From NCBI GenBank assembly GCA_037951105.1, contig JBAMJV010008414.1:1-64000 (forward strand): a stretch of DNA of 64,000 bases, read 5' to 3'. This DNA comes from Echinarachnius parma. Lineage: Eukaryota > Echinodermata > Echinoidea > Clypeasteroida > Echinarachniidae. The notes under the pieces were generated by a model, which had not been told where the DNA came from, searched no databases, and saw only the letters and a program-made list of their open reading frames with translations. A program made the translations under genes and the position numbers. Shown in pieces: positions 50,696 through 61,675 of the stretch (within the stretch, counting starts at the first letter, position 1; each line of letters begins with the position of its first letter).

Positions 50696-51320
50696 CTTGT
50701 AAATCGACTATTAATCGAGCTACAACACTATCCCTAAGAGTATGTTTATTGGATAGATTGAGGCTTTGTTGGTACAATGCATCAAACGATTCACACCTGG
50801 CCTTGTCAAAGGAAACAGCATCCTTCATTAAGAGAGCTTCAAGCTAAGAGTAACACCATGTCAAGTCAAGATGAAGACTAACTAGTAAACTGACTCTTAA
50901 AACTTAACCGAGCTACAATCTATCACTTTGGGAAGGTCTCCTGCCAAGGAGTGACTTTATTGGATAGAGTGAGTAATGAAAAGGTCGAAGCACCAACACT
51001 ACTTCTTCTGGCGTGGTGAAACCCGATCAGCATCTCACATCAAGAAAGCTTCAAACTAAGATCAGCTTCTCTGTCAAGTGAAGATGAAGATTTAATGAGT
51101 AAATTGACTCTTTAAACTCAACCAAGGTACATTCTTTAGCTTTATGACGCTATCCCTAAATGCATGTTTATTGGATAGATTAAGGAGTTGATAGAATTCA
51201 TCAACCCATCCACGTTTGGCCGGATCAAAGCAAAGAGCATTCAACATCAACAGAGCTTCAAGCTACGAAAAGCACCACCATGGAGTGAAGATGACAACTA
51301 ACTTGTAAACCAAGCCTCCA

Positions 51321-51569
51321 CACTAACTTTTTTCTCTACTGGCCCGTTCGGGCAAGTAAAATCATAAATGTTCAAATTTTACTTGCCCAAACACAAAATT
51401 TACTTGCCCGCTTACTTCTATATGAGATCTACATGTAAGGAATAACATTCTACTCTCGCAGCTAAAGAGAAAGTTAAGTTGCCCAATCGGGCAAGCAAAC
51501 CATTTATGAAATTTTACTTGCCCGACATCAATTTTTACTTGCCCCGGGCAAGCGGGCAAGTGCCAGTGT
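51321..51569. mobile_element. ACTTGCCCG-repeat element in the VPS8 3' flank
   Basis: About ten copies of TTACTTGCCC or GGGCAAGTAA in both orientations, ending GGGCAAGTGCCAGTG. On the minus strand it can be read as repeated GQVKF. It splits one terminal-exon repeat unit (TGTAAAC on both sides). Confidence 0.75.
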
Positions 51570-51794
51570 AAACTGACTCTCAATTCAACCAAGCTTCATT
51601 CTCTATCTTCAGCATGATTTTATGCTGAGGTTTGTCTTTATTGGATAAAGTGAGTTCTTAACCCATTGCCTATGGGAACCTGGTGGGTCTTGTATTAACT
51701 CCAGGGGGTTTTATAATCTAGTAAAGAAACAGGCTAATAAGTTGAAGCCCCAAACCTACTTTATCTTGCCTGTTCAAAGCAAATATCATGATGC

Positions 51795-51800
51795 AATAAA
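51795..51800 (+). terminator. candidate VPS8 poly(A) signal
   Basis: AATAAA about 1.1 kb after the stop codon, in the last degenerate copy of the terminal-exon repeat. It is the first unambiguous canonical hexamer I noticed downstream of the stop; use is inferred. Confidence 0.3.
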
Positions 51801-51860
51801 TGAAGAAAGCTAAGATTGGCACCCCAACAAGTGTACTAGAATGATAAATAGTCTAATACT

Positions 51861-52043
51861 CCTTGGCGTAGCTACAGGGGGGGGGGGGGGGGGGGGAGGG
51901 GGGGGGGAAGGGGCATGTGCCCTCCCTCAACAAAAGCAATACAAAACATAAGGGGGAAATTATTTACAAAATAAAGAAAAACATATAGTGTGTCCCCCCA
52001 ATAGTTTGCAAGCCTCCCCAATCAATCCCTTTCGCCTCTGCCT
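51861..52043 (-). mobile_element. GGCGTAGCTAC element with long G run
   Basis: Starts TTGGCGTAGCTACAGGGG, then a G-run, AACATAAGGGGGAAAT and GTGTCCCCCCAATAG blocks, ending near CAATCCCTTTCGCC. Imperfect relative of 55400-55594. Confidence 0.62.
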
Positions 52044-52189
52044 ATACCATCAACAATTTCTATTTTCTATTTTCTGTCTAGTAATGCACGGCATGTGTCT
52101 TCAGGTCTTGATGTCCAAGATCTAAACCAATCACTGCCATGGTTTTTATGTCCTTCAACAAGACATTTTTATCTATAAATCTGCTTTCA

Positions 52190-52300
52190 TATCAGGGTCC
52201 CATAACATAAAAAGCCATGATTGATTGTACAATTAATCAATCGATTGTACACGCAATTAATTAATCAATATATTGATCAATTGGTTGATTGTACAATTAA
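52190..52300. repeat. TTGATTGTACAATTAATCAA palindrome cluster
   Basis: Overlapping ATTGATTGTACAATTAATC, AATATATTGATCAATTGG and TGATTGTACAATTAA words fold back on each other; resembles the interior of 42243-42385. Confidence 0.6.
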
Positions 52301-52785
52301 AGGGGTAGTACAGTTTTGGTAAGGCTGAGCTTTAGAAACCAAACCTGCACAATAACATTACAAACTAATAGTTATAACTCCACCATGCTCGAAAGGTATA
52401 GAAATTAACAAACGACTAAATTAACAGCCTGTTATTATTTTTTAAAAAGAGTCATTCAAACACAAAAGGGCGCTCTCTAAAAAAGCATTGGTGTCAATCA
52501 TTTTCATACAAAATTATGCATGTGATGTTTTGTTGAAATAATGATTAAATAGAGAGATCATCAACAACTATTTAAAAACCCCTTTTGAAAAAAGTGTAAG
52601 CATTTAAACAATTAAAAAATATATATATTTGAATAAATCTGGGCCCCAGATTTATTACGATCAGATATATTTATTGATATTTCAGCCGTTTCTGAACCGA
52701 TTTTGATCAAATAAAGTTTATTCTGCCATTAAAATTGTATGCTCTTTCAAATTGTACACTCAGTTTTTTCATTATCTCTTGCTCA
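52301..52785 (+). mobile_element. TTAA MITE, AGGGGTAGTACAGTTTTGG (3' end lost)
   Basis: TTAA then AGGGGTAGTACAGTTTTGG; the body follows 47874-48419 in order (ACTAATAGTTATAACT, GGGCGCTCTCTAA, TTTCAGCCGTTTCTGAACCG, GCTCTTTCAAATT), but the right inverted end is missing. Confidence 0.75.
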
Positions 52786-53052
52786 TAGACAAGTAAACAA
52801 ATTTCTAATGATATGACTGTCAGTGCTTGCTAACCAGCACATTTCACCACCTGAGAAGAAAAACATTTATGTGGTGCCTTTAGTAAATGTGTAGCAGCAA
52901 CATTGTTAACAAGTAAGGAGTTTACATTCTTTCTCCATCAGTTTACAAATGGCACTCCATAGATGTAGACCATGGTTTAAACTATGGTTTACACAAACCT
53001 CCTTTGTGATTCCACCCAAAATGTTTTACCAATACTTCAGTAACCTCTTTAA

Positions 53053-53445
53053 AGGGTACCACCACCCCAAAATAACATTCTTATAAATGAAAGGTAACAT
53101 CTTTAGTAGTCTATTCCATCAACAAGTTCAGAAAAATATGTTTCCAGGAGAAAAAAATATAATTGAAAAACACATTACCATTCTAAAGCATGCGTTCATG
53201 GGTCGGCATGTACGAAGACTACCTTTGTCCAGATCGAACTAATCGTCCAGGATTCTATTGTCTCCAAACGTACGCGTGAATAGAATTGGCCCACTCGCAA
53301 ATGTTTGGCGCTTAGGCAACCATGGTTCCGTAAGTGGTGGTAATCAATTGCATCGTTTATGAATTAAACAACCCTTTGCTAAATATTTAATATCACAAAC
53401 GGTATCAAAACATATAATTATGTGTTCTTTGTCGGGTGGTACCCT
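53053..53445. mobile_element. TTAA MITE, AGGGTACCACCACCC ends
   Basis: TTAA duplicated at 53049-53052 and 53446-53449; AGGGTACCACC against GGTGGTACCCT. Contains AATTCTATTGTCTCCAAACG TACGCG also present in 55703-56109. Confidence 0.88.
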
Positions 53446-53637
53446 TTAAGTGTATTCCTTGAAACCCAAGTCAATTATGAGGAAATGAGCATCATACATG
53501 TACATGTGAAACTGAAATTGTGGATTCAAAACTTCAAGACAATAGGAAGCATATTCATAACATCATTTACATCTGTCAAACAACAATGCAAACTGCTCTA
53601 GATGTAGCCATTTCCTTGTGTGCTTAAAGGGATCCAG

Positions 53638-54258
53638 TAACGTTGTCAAAATGTATTTGTATTACCATACCATTAGAAGCATGGACCAGGATTTGGTTTT
53701 AATAATAATAATAATATAGGATATTTATATTGCGCAATATCCACCTAATATAAGGTGCTCAAAGCGCTTATTATTATCCCTGGTCATTTGGTACAGTTCA
53801 GACCCGCACAATGATATTGTACACATTCTCAACTCCCCGGGGAGCATACTAGCGGGCAACCCTATATGGGTGCACCAAGCTAATTTTCACCAGACCAGGT
53901 ACCCATTATACACCTGGGTAGAGAGCAGCAATGTGGATTAAATGTCTTGCTGAAGGACAAAGGCAGTGGGCAGGGTTCGAACTCGGGGTCTCACGATCAG
54001 AAAGCACGCGCTCTTTTCCAAATATCTTTCGCTGTAAACATTTTTATGATTGAAATGTTTGAATTTGAAAGTCTCCCTTGGATCCTTACAGCTGTGTACA
54101 GAGGTTGGGCAATGGCTTAGCAAATGTCACTTTGTATTTTCGCTCATTGCTCAACCATATTTCACACATTACTCAGTGGACATATTTGATCACAAAAATA
54201 CACACTTTATCAACCCTTTGTTAGTGTTTGCAAATGTGAGCAAAGTTACTAGATCCCT
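53638..54258. mobile_element. TTAA MITE, AGGGATCCAGTAAC ends, split by a SINE
   Basis: TTAA flanks; AGGGATCCAGTAACGTTG against CAAAGTTACTAGATCCCT. The SINE at 53701-54014 lies inside. Related to 56282-56658 and 26501-26599. Confidence 0.82.
53701..54014 (-). mobile_element. tRNA-derived SINE (second full copy)
   Basis: Minus strand: head AGAGCGCGTGCTTTCTGATC, box B GAGTTCGAACCCTGCCC, body CTGCTCTCTACCCAGGTG, tail (ATT)n. Same layout as 27519-27834. Confidence 0.84.
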
Positions 54259-54414
54259 TTAAATCAGAAGTTTCATATTATTTCCTAGTCATAGCAATTA
54301 AAATGAGATTATGGTAGTGAATTCAGTTTCAGACCATTTTAGTATTTGACTTTTTAATATGATGGACAGTATATTGACTCTTCCTCTTTTAATACTAATG
54401 TAATAATAATGTAA

Positions 54415-54490
54415 ATGCTTAGAGATGATTATTAATCATACATGCATTAGGCGCTATATAAATCGCAAACATTATTATTATTATTTTTGT
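54415..54490 (+). mobile_element. SINE 3' end, GCGCTATATAAATCGC + (ATT)n
   Basis: TGCTTAGAGATGATTATTAA TCATA...GCATTAGGCGCTATATAAAT and an ATT tail; similar ends occur at 31690-31765, 33955-34012, 44575-44650 and 45065-45140. Confidence 0.6.
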
Positions 54491-54636
54491 TATGTATTGC
54501 CATTTTGTACAATAGCCAATCACCAGGAACACAATCCCATTGAGTGAATACCATAAAATGGAAAAATGAACTTATATGTAACCCATGATAGATAAATGTG
54601 TGCTATTTCCAACGTTATATTTCCTTCTTTAAACAA

Positions 54637-55067
54637 TATGTGACCTTACACCACAAAATGACCGTTATGTCGCTCAGATAGTTTCTCTGTTATTAGTTAA
54701 AATAATACAATTTGGTGTAACATATGAGATTTAGGATTTTTGTATTTTCTGAATGAAGGTAACCTGCTGTGAAATTTTGATCGTCAGAAATCATTTTTAA
54801 AATATGTTTTTTCATTGAATAACAAATATCAGATTACAGCGCTTGAATGGACGCCGATCTTTGAAGTGGTCCGTTTCTCCCTTGTTTTAAATCTGCTTCT
54901 GCCATTTTCCAAATCTTTGGCGCTCATTTTCAGAGGGTTTGGCTTGTCTGAATATGACAATTTATATACCATTTCAAAGGTAATGACTTCTACTGTTATG
55001 TCATGTGAAAATCACCATAATCAATTTTCCAGACTTATTGGTCGTTTTGTGGTGTAAGGTCACATAT
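54637..55067. mobile_element. MITE, TATGTGACCTTACACCACAA ends
   Basis: Left TATGTGACCTTACACCACAA AATGACC and right GGTCGTTTTGTGGTGTAAGG TCACATA form ~28-bp inverted ends; 431 bp without coding capacity. Confidence 0.88.
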
Positions 55068-55399
55068 TATGTTTAAATTCCCAGTAAAATGCAAGTATTT
55101 CAAAATGATTCTTGTTATTACATGCTTGTTTGCCAAATATTTCATCCACATTTTTAATTTCTGAATGCTAAATGCCGCTTATTCTCTCTACGTATAACTG
55201 TGTCATTGATTTTAAAAATGAAAGATATTGTATGAGCCACAATACGATGGTGATATCCTGATAACGTATGCTTGTTATTGTTGCTATTCTGAATGCTAAT
55301 AACTGTTTATTCTCTCTACAGATAACTGTTATACACACAAATGAAAGATATGATATGACATACAATAAGATGGTGACATGTTTGTTATTGATGCCCCCA

Positions 55400-55594
55400 T
55401 TGGCGTAGCGTGCTCGGACTGATTGGGGGGGCACGTACAATTATTGGGGGGGGGGGGGCACACCTTATGTATTTCTTTGTTTTTTTACAAACAAAAATGT
55501 TCCCTTATGTTTCCTATTGTTTTTTCTCTTCAAATTATTGGGGGGGGGGGGGGGCACGTGCCCCCCATGCCCCCCCCCCCTGGTTGCTACGCCA
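55400..55594 (+). mobile_element. GGCGTAGC element with G runs (best preserved)
   Basis: TTGGCGTAGCGTGCTCGGAC start and GGTTGCTACGCCACTG end, two G runs of 12-14, then a C-run, with TTATGTATTTCTTTGTTTTT between. Flanking GATGCCCC / GTTGCCCC may be the target duplication. Confidence 0.82.
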
Positions 55595-55702
55595 CTGGTT
55601 GCCCCTAACAACTGACAATGATTCTGCTAGGATCGAAAGCTCAGTCTCTCCTTTACTTTCAAGTTACTCTTCAAGATATTTATTTCAACCACAACATATT
55701 AA

Positions 55703-56109
55703 AGGGTACCACCACCCAAAAATAACATTCTTATAAAAGAAAGGTAACATCTTCAGTATTCCATTCCATCAACAAAATCACAAAAATATGTTTCCAGAAA
55801 AAATATATAATTGGAAAACGCCTCACCATTCTAAAGTATGCGGTCTGAATTGCGAAGGCTAATGTGTGCAGAGCGAACGAATCGCCCGGAATTCTATTGT
55901 CTACAAACGTACGCGTGAATCGCATTGACGTACTTGCAAATGTTTGGCCCGTACGAACCAGGAAATAGTAGTGGTTCCGTAAGTGGTAGAAATTAATTGC
56001 TTTGTTTATGAATTACACAACCCTTTGCAAAGTGTTGGGTATCTATTTGATATCACAAAACGGTACCAAAACATATAATAATGTGTTGTTCTTTGCCTGG
56101 TGGTCCCCT
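55703..56109. mobile_element. TTAA MITE, AGGGTACCACCACCC (second copy)
   Basis: TTAA flanks and AGGGTACCACCACCC against GGTGGTCCCCT; body about 80% like 53053-53445 by eye. Confidence 0.85.
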
Positions 56110-56281
56110 TTAACTCCACTTTACTTTACTTTCAAGTTACTCTTCAAGTTATTTATTTCAACCACAATATAACTCCACTCAAGAATGTGCCACTCCAGTT
56201 GCCGTAACACTGCACAAGGTATGAACTATAATGGCCTTGTTATCAACGGGTGGGAGTGAGGAGGTCAAGTTGATGATTTAA

Positions 56282-56658
56282 AGGGACCTAGTACCTTTGT
56301 TGACATGTGCGAAAAGTGATGAATTGTTGATACAATGTGTATTGTTGTTATCTGATATGTCCACTGGGTATTGTGTGACAATTTCAAGTTAAATGGATGT
56401 TATATGGTCGAGTAATGAGCAAAAATCATTGCAAAGTGATATTCACTAACTTATTACACTGACTTTGTACATGGTAATGACTATCCAGTAGATAGTTTAA
56501 CATCTAAACATTTAAATCGTAAATATCTTTTTAACCAAAGGGAAGAAAAATAAATAAAACCTGTCCCATGCTTTATTTATTAAAACGAATACAACAAGGT
56601 ATGAGGGAACCACTAGAGTTCCAATTGGATTTTGAGGATTTGGACAATGTTACTAGAT
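56282..56658. mobile_element. TTAA MITE, AGGGACCTAGTACCTTTG
   Basis: TTAA flanks; AGGGACCTAGTAC at the left against CAATGTTACTAGAT at the right, with GTGATGAATTGTTGATA inside, as in the other members. Confidence 0.7.
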
Positions 56659-58541
56659 TTAAGTTCTGCATAATATTGTCTTGTCTTCTCTCTATATATG
56701 GCGCTAAATTTTCAAGTGATAATTATGTCTTTACAAAGGAAAAATAGCTCAACCCTAAACATGATTATTTAGTCCATCTCTTTCACAGAAGAAATTTTCC
56801 TCAACACTAGTGCAGGCCTCTTTGTTATAAATGTGTATTGCAAGTTTTATATTCCAAACAATATTATCCACTTTTATACCTCTTATTTCATATTTATACT
56901 TTTTACCTTGAAAGAGATAATGTGTACAGTTATTTAAAAGAGAATAATTACAACATCATTTATTTGTTAAGTTTCTTTGCCCTTGGCTGTATTAACCCCT
57001 TGGCTATGGGAACCGAATGGGTTGAGCACAAAGTCTATGGGGATTTCAGAAACTCATAGGGAACGGGTTAAGAATTAAAATGAAAATGTCAATATGATGA
57101 AAAAATTTCTTGTTATGAACTATTGTGCAATCCTGTTTTGTTATAGACAGAAAAGTTTAGAAAATTGTAGGTTAATTTTTAGAAACATTTATTTCTCTAG
57201 AATTATAGCCTCTGGGAAATCTTATTTGTGATACATATAGAGTAGATTAATTTCATATTATTTTTCACGAATGTTACTTAATAACATACAGAAATACTGT
57301 CAATTTGTATGAGTAGAATTTCTAAATTGTAATTGTTTTCCAGTAGATATGTAAATAATAAATCACATTATGTTTGTGATGAAAATACATTTCAAATCTG
57401 TTTCATTTGTGATTTTTAGTTGTACAATATTTTATTTTCTAGGTGTGATTGTTTCCCCTATTTATTCATATGTAAACAAAAGTGTATGTATGTGCGTGCG
57501 TGCGTGTTTGTTTGTGTATGTATGTCATTGTCTGTCTGTGTGTGTGCATGCATGCATGCGTGTGCATGTGTGTGTGTTGTTTATGTGCTACATAAATATA
57601 AATAACCGTGTCTGTATTTTGTGTTTGGAAGTTCTATTTTTACTAAAAGATGTATTAACTTTTCCTTCCTATTCCAATACTCATCATTACTCAGATATAC
57701 AATCAGAAACTAATTCAAAATGCTTGATTATCGTTTTATAGGGAATACATACAATATACACATACTGTAAGTGTTATATTTATATATATACAATAAATAA
57801 GGGCAAACATTGCTTCCATCCATATATGCTTCAGTGCCCTTGGGCCTTAGCAAACAATTATTTGTGTGAAAGGAGGATTATATAACTTACATAATATTTT
57901 ATAGTAATAAAATAAATAATCACGGATTCTTATAGTTGTAGCACATTTCATTACCATTACTGCATATCAATGTGCTCTCCAATAACAATGAGAAAGAAAA
58001 CATTCTAAGGCTAATTATAGTTGATGTAACATACAGTATATCAATATTAAATTTACATATTTCAGACTTATATGATATATATAATATAATGCTCAATGGT
58101 TACATACATGTATAAGAGTGTTTCATACTTTTCTACTGTGTTTCCAATTGATAATGATAATAAAAATAGGTGCACCAAGCTAATTTATACACCTGAGTAG
58201 AGAGCAGCAATGTGGATTAAATGCCTTGCTGAAGGACAAAACGAAGTGGGCTGGGTTCAAACTCGGAATCTCACGATCGGAAAGCATGCGCTCTACCACA
58301 CCTATAATGAAGAAATTATTTTGTTCAGAGTGATATCCTATACGGTCTACATTCTCCTGATTTCAAGAAATTACTTCATTTGTATCAATTTTGTAAAAAG
58401 CTTTATTAAAATTAGGTTTTTATTATTATCCGTCAACCATGCATGGTTTACTGCACTAGTCCTTCGATTAATAGGCCTAATAATGCAGTATCTGTAAGGA
58501 TCTGTAAACTGATCATAGTCAGTATGATTTTACTTCTATAG
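56659..58541. other. intergenic, AT-rich
   Basis: No gene recognised. Contains a micro-element at 56994-57070, a GT/CATG microsatellite at 57478-57580 and a partial tRNA-SINE on the minus strand at 58165-58302 (head with box B AGTTTGAACCC). The rest is AT-rich unique sequence. Confidence 0.6.
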
Positions 58542-58691
58542 CAGTGGCATAGCTACATGAGGCACAGGGGGGCTCTTCCCTAACTTGATTTTTAAAAAAC
58601 ACGCAATAGAAACAAAAGAGGGACATTTATGAAAAAAATATGGTAATACATTATGTGTGCCCCCAATCAGTCCGACCAGGCTAGGCCACTG
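58542..58691 (-). mobile_element. AGTGGCATAGCTAC element, short form
   Basis: CAGTGGCATAGCTAC start and CTAGGCCACTG end with AATCAGTCCGACCAG inside; the G-runs are reduced. Confidence 0.68.
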
Positions 58692-59005
58692 TAACTGTCA
58701 CTGTAACTGTCAACCATAGAATAGTGAGCGTTCTTCTTGTGTCCCTGCATTTCTGTAGGTGTCTCAAATCTCGATGTCCTTATGTCCTCATAATCTCCAA
58801 CTATTCATGATTCTCTCTAGTATCTTAAGTAGATTGTTAACGTGTTGTAGCCTGTTGTGTCGATTGCACATTTTACATTTTGGCCCGTGGTCTAGAAAAA
58901 CGACAAGCCACTTTCATAATAACCATTTAATGCCGCCGATGATGCTTGATAAAGTGCTTTAGGAGTCCCAGCGTTATTTGGTTGCATGACTGGTAAATTT
59001 GGAAC

Positions 59006-59744
59006 GGCTTGCAACGAACAGTCACGTATCACGTATCACGTTCACGTTCACGTTTTGCGCCTTTTCGTGAAAAAGGTCACCCAAGTCTACGAAGTGTTGG
59101 GTTACGTGACCCAACAGTTTGTTGATATACTATATGCAAACCACGAAAGCTCACGTAAATTGGCGCTTGAGTAAAAAAAAAAGAAGAAGGTAAATTGTCA
59201 TTGAGAAGAGACTAATTCTCGGTTTAAATTCAACCGATAACGAACCAGTCCTACCTACTGTTATATATACCAATTACCAACAAGCATAGGCGTATCCAGG
59301 GGGGCGGGGATATGGGTGGGTATGGGGGGTTCAACCCCCCCCCCCCCACCCCTTTGACAAAAAATGACTGTTTTTTTTTGGGGGGGGGGGGGGAGGAGGG
59401 TTGAACCCCCACGCCCTTTACAACTTGTAGACTTGTAGCTGGTCTCAAGACCACATTTAAGGAGTCTCGACCATCATTACCGATGGTCTCGGCCTCGAAA
59501 ATTGAGAAGAACCCTGGTCTCGGCCACGAAAATGTTGAAAATTCTCGGTCTCGGCTTCAAACAATTTCAACACACCCTTTTAAACACTCACGTCACGTTT
59601 TGGTAAACGCGACAATTCGTGTTTTACCGGCGTGGAAAACAACGAATGGTAGGCCCTACTCTTCGTAAATTAGAGTCACCTTTTATTACGAAATAGCGCA
59701 AAACGTGAACGTGATACGTGATACGTGACTGTTCGTTGCAAGCC
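59006..59744. mobile_element. Mutator-like non-autonomous element, long TIRs, 9-bp target duplication
   Basis: TIRs of about 45 bp (GGCTTGCAACGAACAGTCAC GTATCACGTATCACG and the complement). ATTTGGAAC stands immediately on both sides (58997-59005 and 59745-59753). Nine-base duplications with long TIRs are typical of MULEs. A G-run element lies inside at 59285-59417. No transposase frame. Confidence 0.88.
59285..59417. mobile_element. G-run element nested in the MULE-like element
   Basis: AGGCGTATCCAGGGGGGCGG, then C- and G-runs around a TTTGACAAAAAATGACTG core. Limits approximate. Confidence 0.5.
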
Positions 59745-59766
59745 ATTTGGAACAGATGTATTATGT

Positions 59767-60579
59767 TTATTCCGAATGATTCGTAAGCGAATTCCATTCC
59801 GCAATCTTTTGCCCGACGTTTACCAGCGTGGCTCTGATACTGGAGGACTTGCTTCTTTGAGTAGTGTCCGCTGCATCACTTGCTTGTCCTGGGTCATCCT
59901 TCACCACTTCACCCAACATGTCATAACCATCGTCGGAACATCGTTCCTTTGCCCCTTTACAGCGAGCCGTTGACGTCAAGTTGTCTGAACCGTGCAGTTG
60001 CGAATTCAAGACTTTAAATTGCGATTCCAGTAAGTCGTACCCCTGGTCGGAAGAACACGACGCTCGTACTTCGAATTCCCGAGACCCAGATACGACATCC
60101 GGACACGGATCGTTGCCGAGTGCGTTCCCACCCACAAACGCTTTTCGTGGTAGAAATGGCGAGCGAGTGGGAAAGTTGTCAAGGTTGAATTTATTTAGAT
60201 TAAAATGCCGACTCCAGCGCACCATTTTCTTCCTAAACCCTTTTAACGTAATTTTAATCTGAGGAGATCTGAGCGTGGTCGAGACGGACTTCGTAGCTCC
60301 CTCATCATTGTAAGAATTACCATCCACATTTGCCAAGAAAGCACCGTCGCATTTATTGCGGATATCTGACATAGAGACACTACTTGTGCGTTTTAAATGT
60401 TCCTCTCCGGTTGCCCCGATTGAGGATGTGTCTTCACCCTCTGCGAGATGCCCTGGGGATGTCACGTCAACGACTTCGTACGCATTGATCTTGACCACGG
60501 ACCCGAGGCCACTCACCAGCTCGTACCCATCATTTAGGTCCAATCTCCGCCCATTATCAGTATCAGACGCGGCCGCCAT
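59767..60579 (-). CDS. unrecognised 270-residue protein with GYDLL-like repeats
   Basis: Single uninterrupted minus-strand frame of 270 codons, far longer than other frames in unique sequence here. The ATG context is CAAATGG (A at -3, G at +4). I recognise no family. Seen: NDGYELVSGL near 16, DQGYDLLESQ near 178 and DDGYDMLGEV near 217, three similar acidic tyrosine motifs that resemble YxxL/YDLL sorting or phosphotyrosine motifs; a basic stretch GFRKKMVRWSRHF near 113; no signal peptide or membrane helix. The frame ends 23 bp from the MULE-like element. AATAAA (minus strand, 59766-59771) overlaps the stop. It could be a complete single-exon gene or a first exon ending by chance. Confidence 0.6.
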   Translation of the reverse strand: MAAASDTDNGRRLDLNDGYELVSGLGSVVKINAYEVVDVTSPGHLAEGEDTSSIGATGEEHLKRTSSVSMSDIRNKCDGAFLANVDGNSYNDEGATKSVSTTLRSPQIKITLKGFRKKMVRWSRHFNLNKFNLDNFPTRSPFLPRKAFVGGNALGNDPCPDVVSGSREFEVRASCSSDQGYDLLESQFKVLNSQLHGSDNLTSTARCKGAKERCSDDGYDMLGEVVKDDPGQASDAADTTQRSKSSSIRATLVNVGQKIAEWNSLTNHSE

Positions 60580-61653
60580 TTGCTAATTATTCGATTTAAG
60601 TTGGTTAAGTCAGATTTGATTTGATTGTCAGAGATAAACTAGCGGACGATACAAGAAGAGTTTGACTTTTTATGTATATATATCAGACGCTTCTGTATGT
60701 TTCCTTTTATCTACCGAATGTGACATGGAAGGTCGGTATAGGCTTGATAATATGTGAGAACGTAGAATATTATGTGTCACATAATTACATGTCTCAGTTC
60801 CAAAGGTCCGTTGCCATGGTTGCCAGCCGATTATCTTTAATCAGTTTCCTTCCTATGTATAATTTCCCGATAGTTTCACTCTACACAATCCACGAGGTTG
60901 CCGTTGGTCATGGGTTCCAGAGAGGTTGTCTATCTGATGGGACTGGCCTATCTGATTGGTCTCAGTCATAACGAACAAGTCGAGTCAATGATATCTTGTT
61001 GGGACATCCATGCGATGTTCAGCGTTGTCATATACCCGACTGCTCCCAACTTGTTTGGTCTAGAAAGGCAATGAATGAAAAATAAATCAAAGGGTTTATT
61101 TCATGATATTGTCAAGATATCCACCTTTTGTCAGTTAGCCTATACAAAGACCATGGGCGTCAATAACGAGGGAAGGGGGGTGGGGGGGGGGGGGGGGATG
61201 GGATATATCCCACAATATTTGAGGTGGGGATGGCCTGTATTATTATTCCACCCCCCCCCCCCCCGACCCAATAATTGGGGTTAAAAAAAAAAATACATTA
61301 AAATGAAGGGAAATTACCTCCTCTCATTCATTATGTGAAAAGTTGATACAGTAGTCTTCTTTAATTAAACCGCATCTTGAGAGTACTAAACGGCCCACAT
61401 CTAAGATCTTCCGGCGGCTGCGCCCCCTGGACTCCCATTAAGGTTATTTGACCTGGTCCCCTAGTTACCATTTTATTCAGGACTTCTCGCAATGCCCACT
61501 AAATTGAGCAACTATTTTGCCTATTTACATTATAAATAGACAATATCTTTAGTTCTGGATATTTACAATCCAAAAGCTTCCTGGACCCCAAATGAGATTC
61601 CCAATGTGGGTGTCCCTTGACTGATTCCATTCAGGGTTCCACCAGAGTGGCCT

Positions 61654-61675
61654 GCAATTATGTGCACATAATTGC
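61654..61675. repeat. perfect 22-bp palindrome
   Basis: GCAATTATGTG followed directly by CACATAATTGC. No spacer. Confidence 0.8.

Larger units (their letters stand above)
50696..51860 (+). repeat. ~205-bp tandem repeat of the VPS8 terminal exon and 3' flank
   Basis: After the true copy (50607-50797), units start near 50798, 51010, 51219 and 51735. Each has a CTGG.C.TGGTCAAA-like start, AGAGCTTCAAGCTA, AGTGAAGATGAAGACTAACT and TTATTGGATAGATTGAGG. Similarity falls with distance, and the fourth unit is interrupted at 51321-51569. Probably all 3' UTR. Confidence 0.87.

Noticed and set aside
57370-57741. Cys/Val-rich 123-codon frame
   Set aside because: Mostly GT/GCAT microsatellite; no homology seen.
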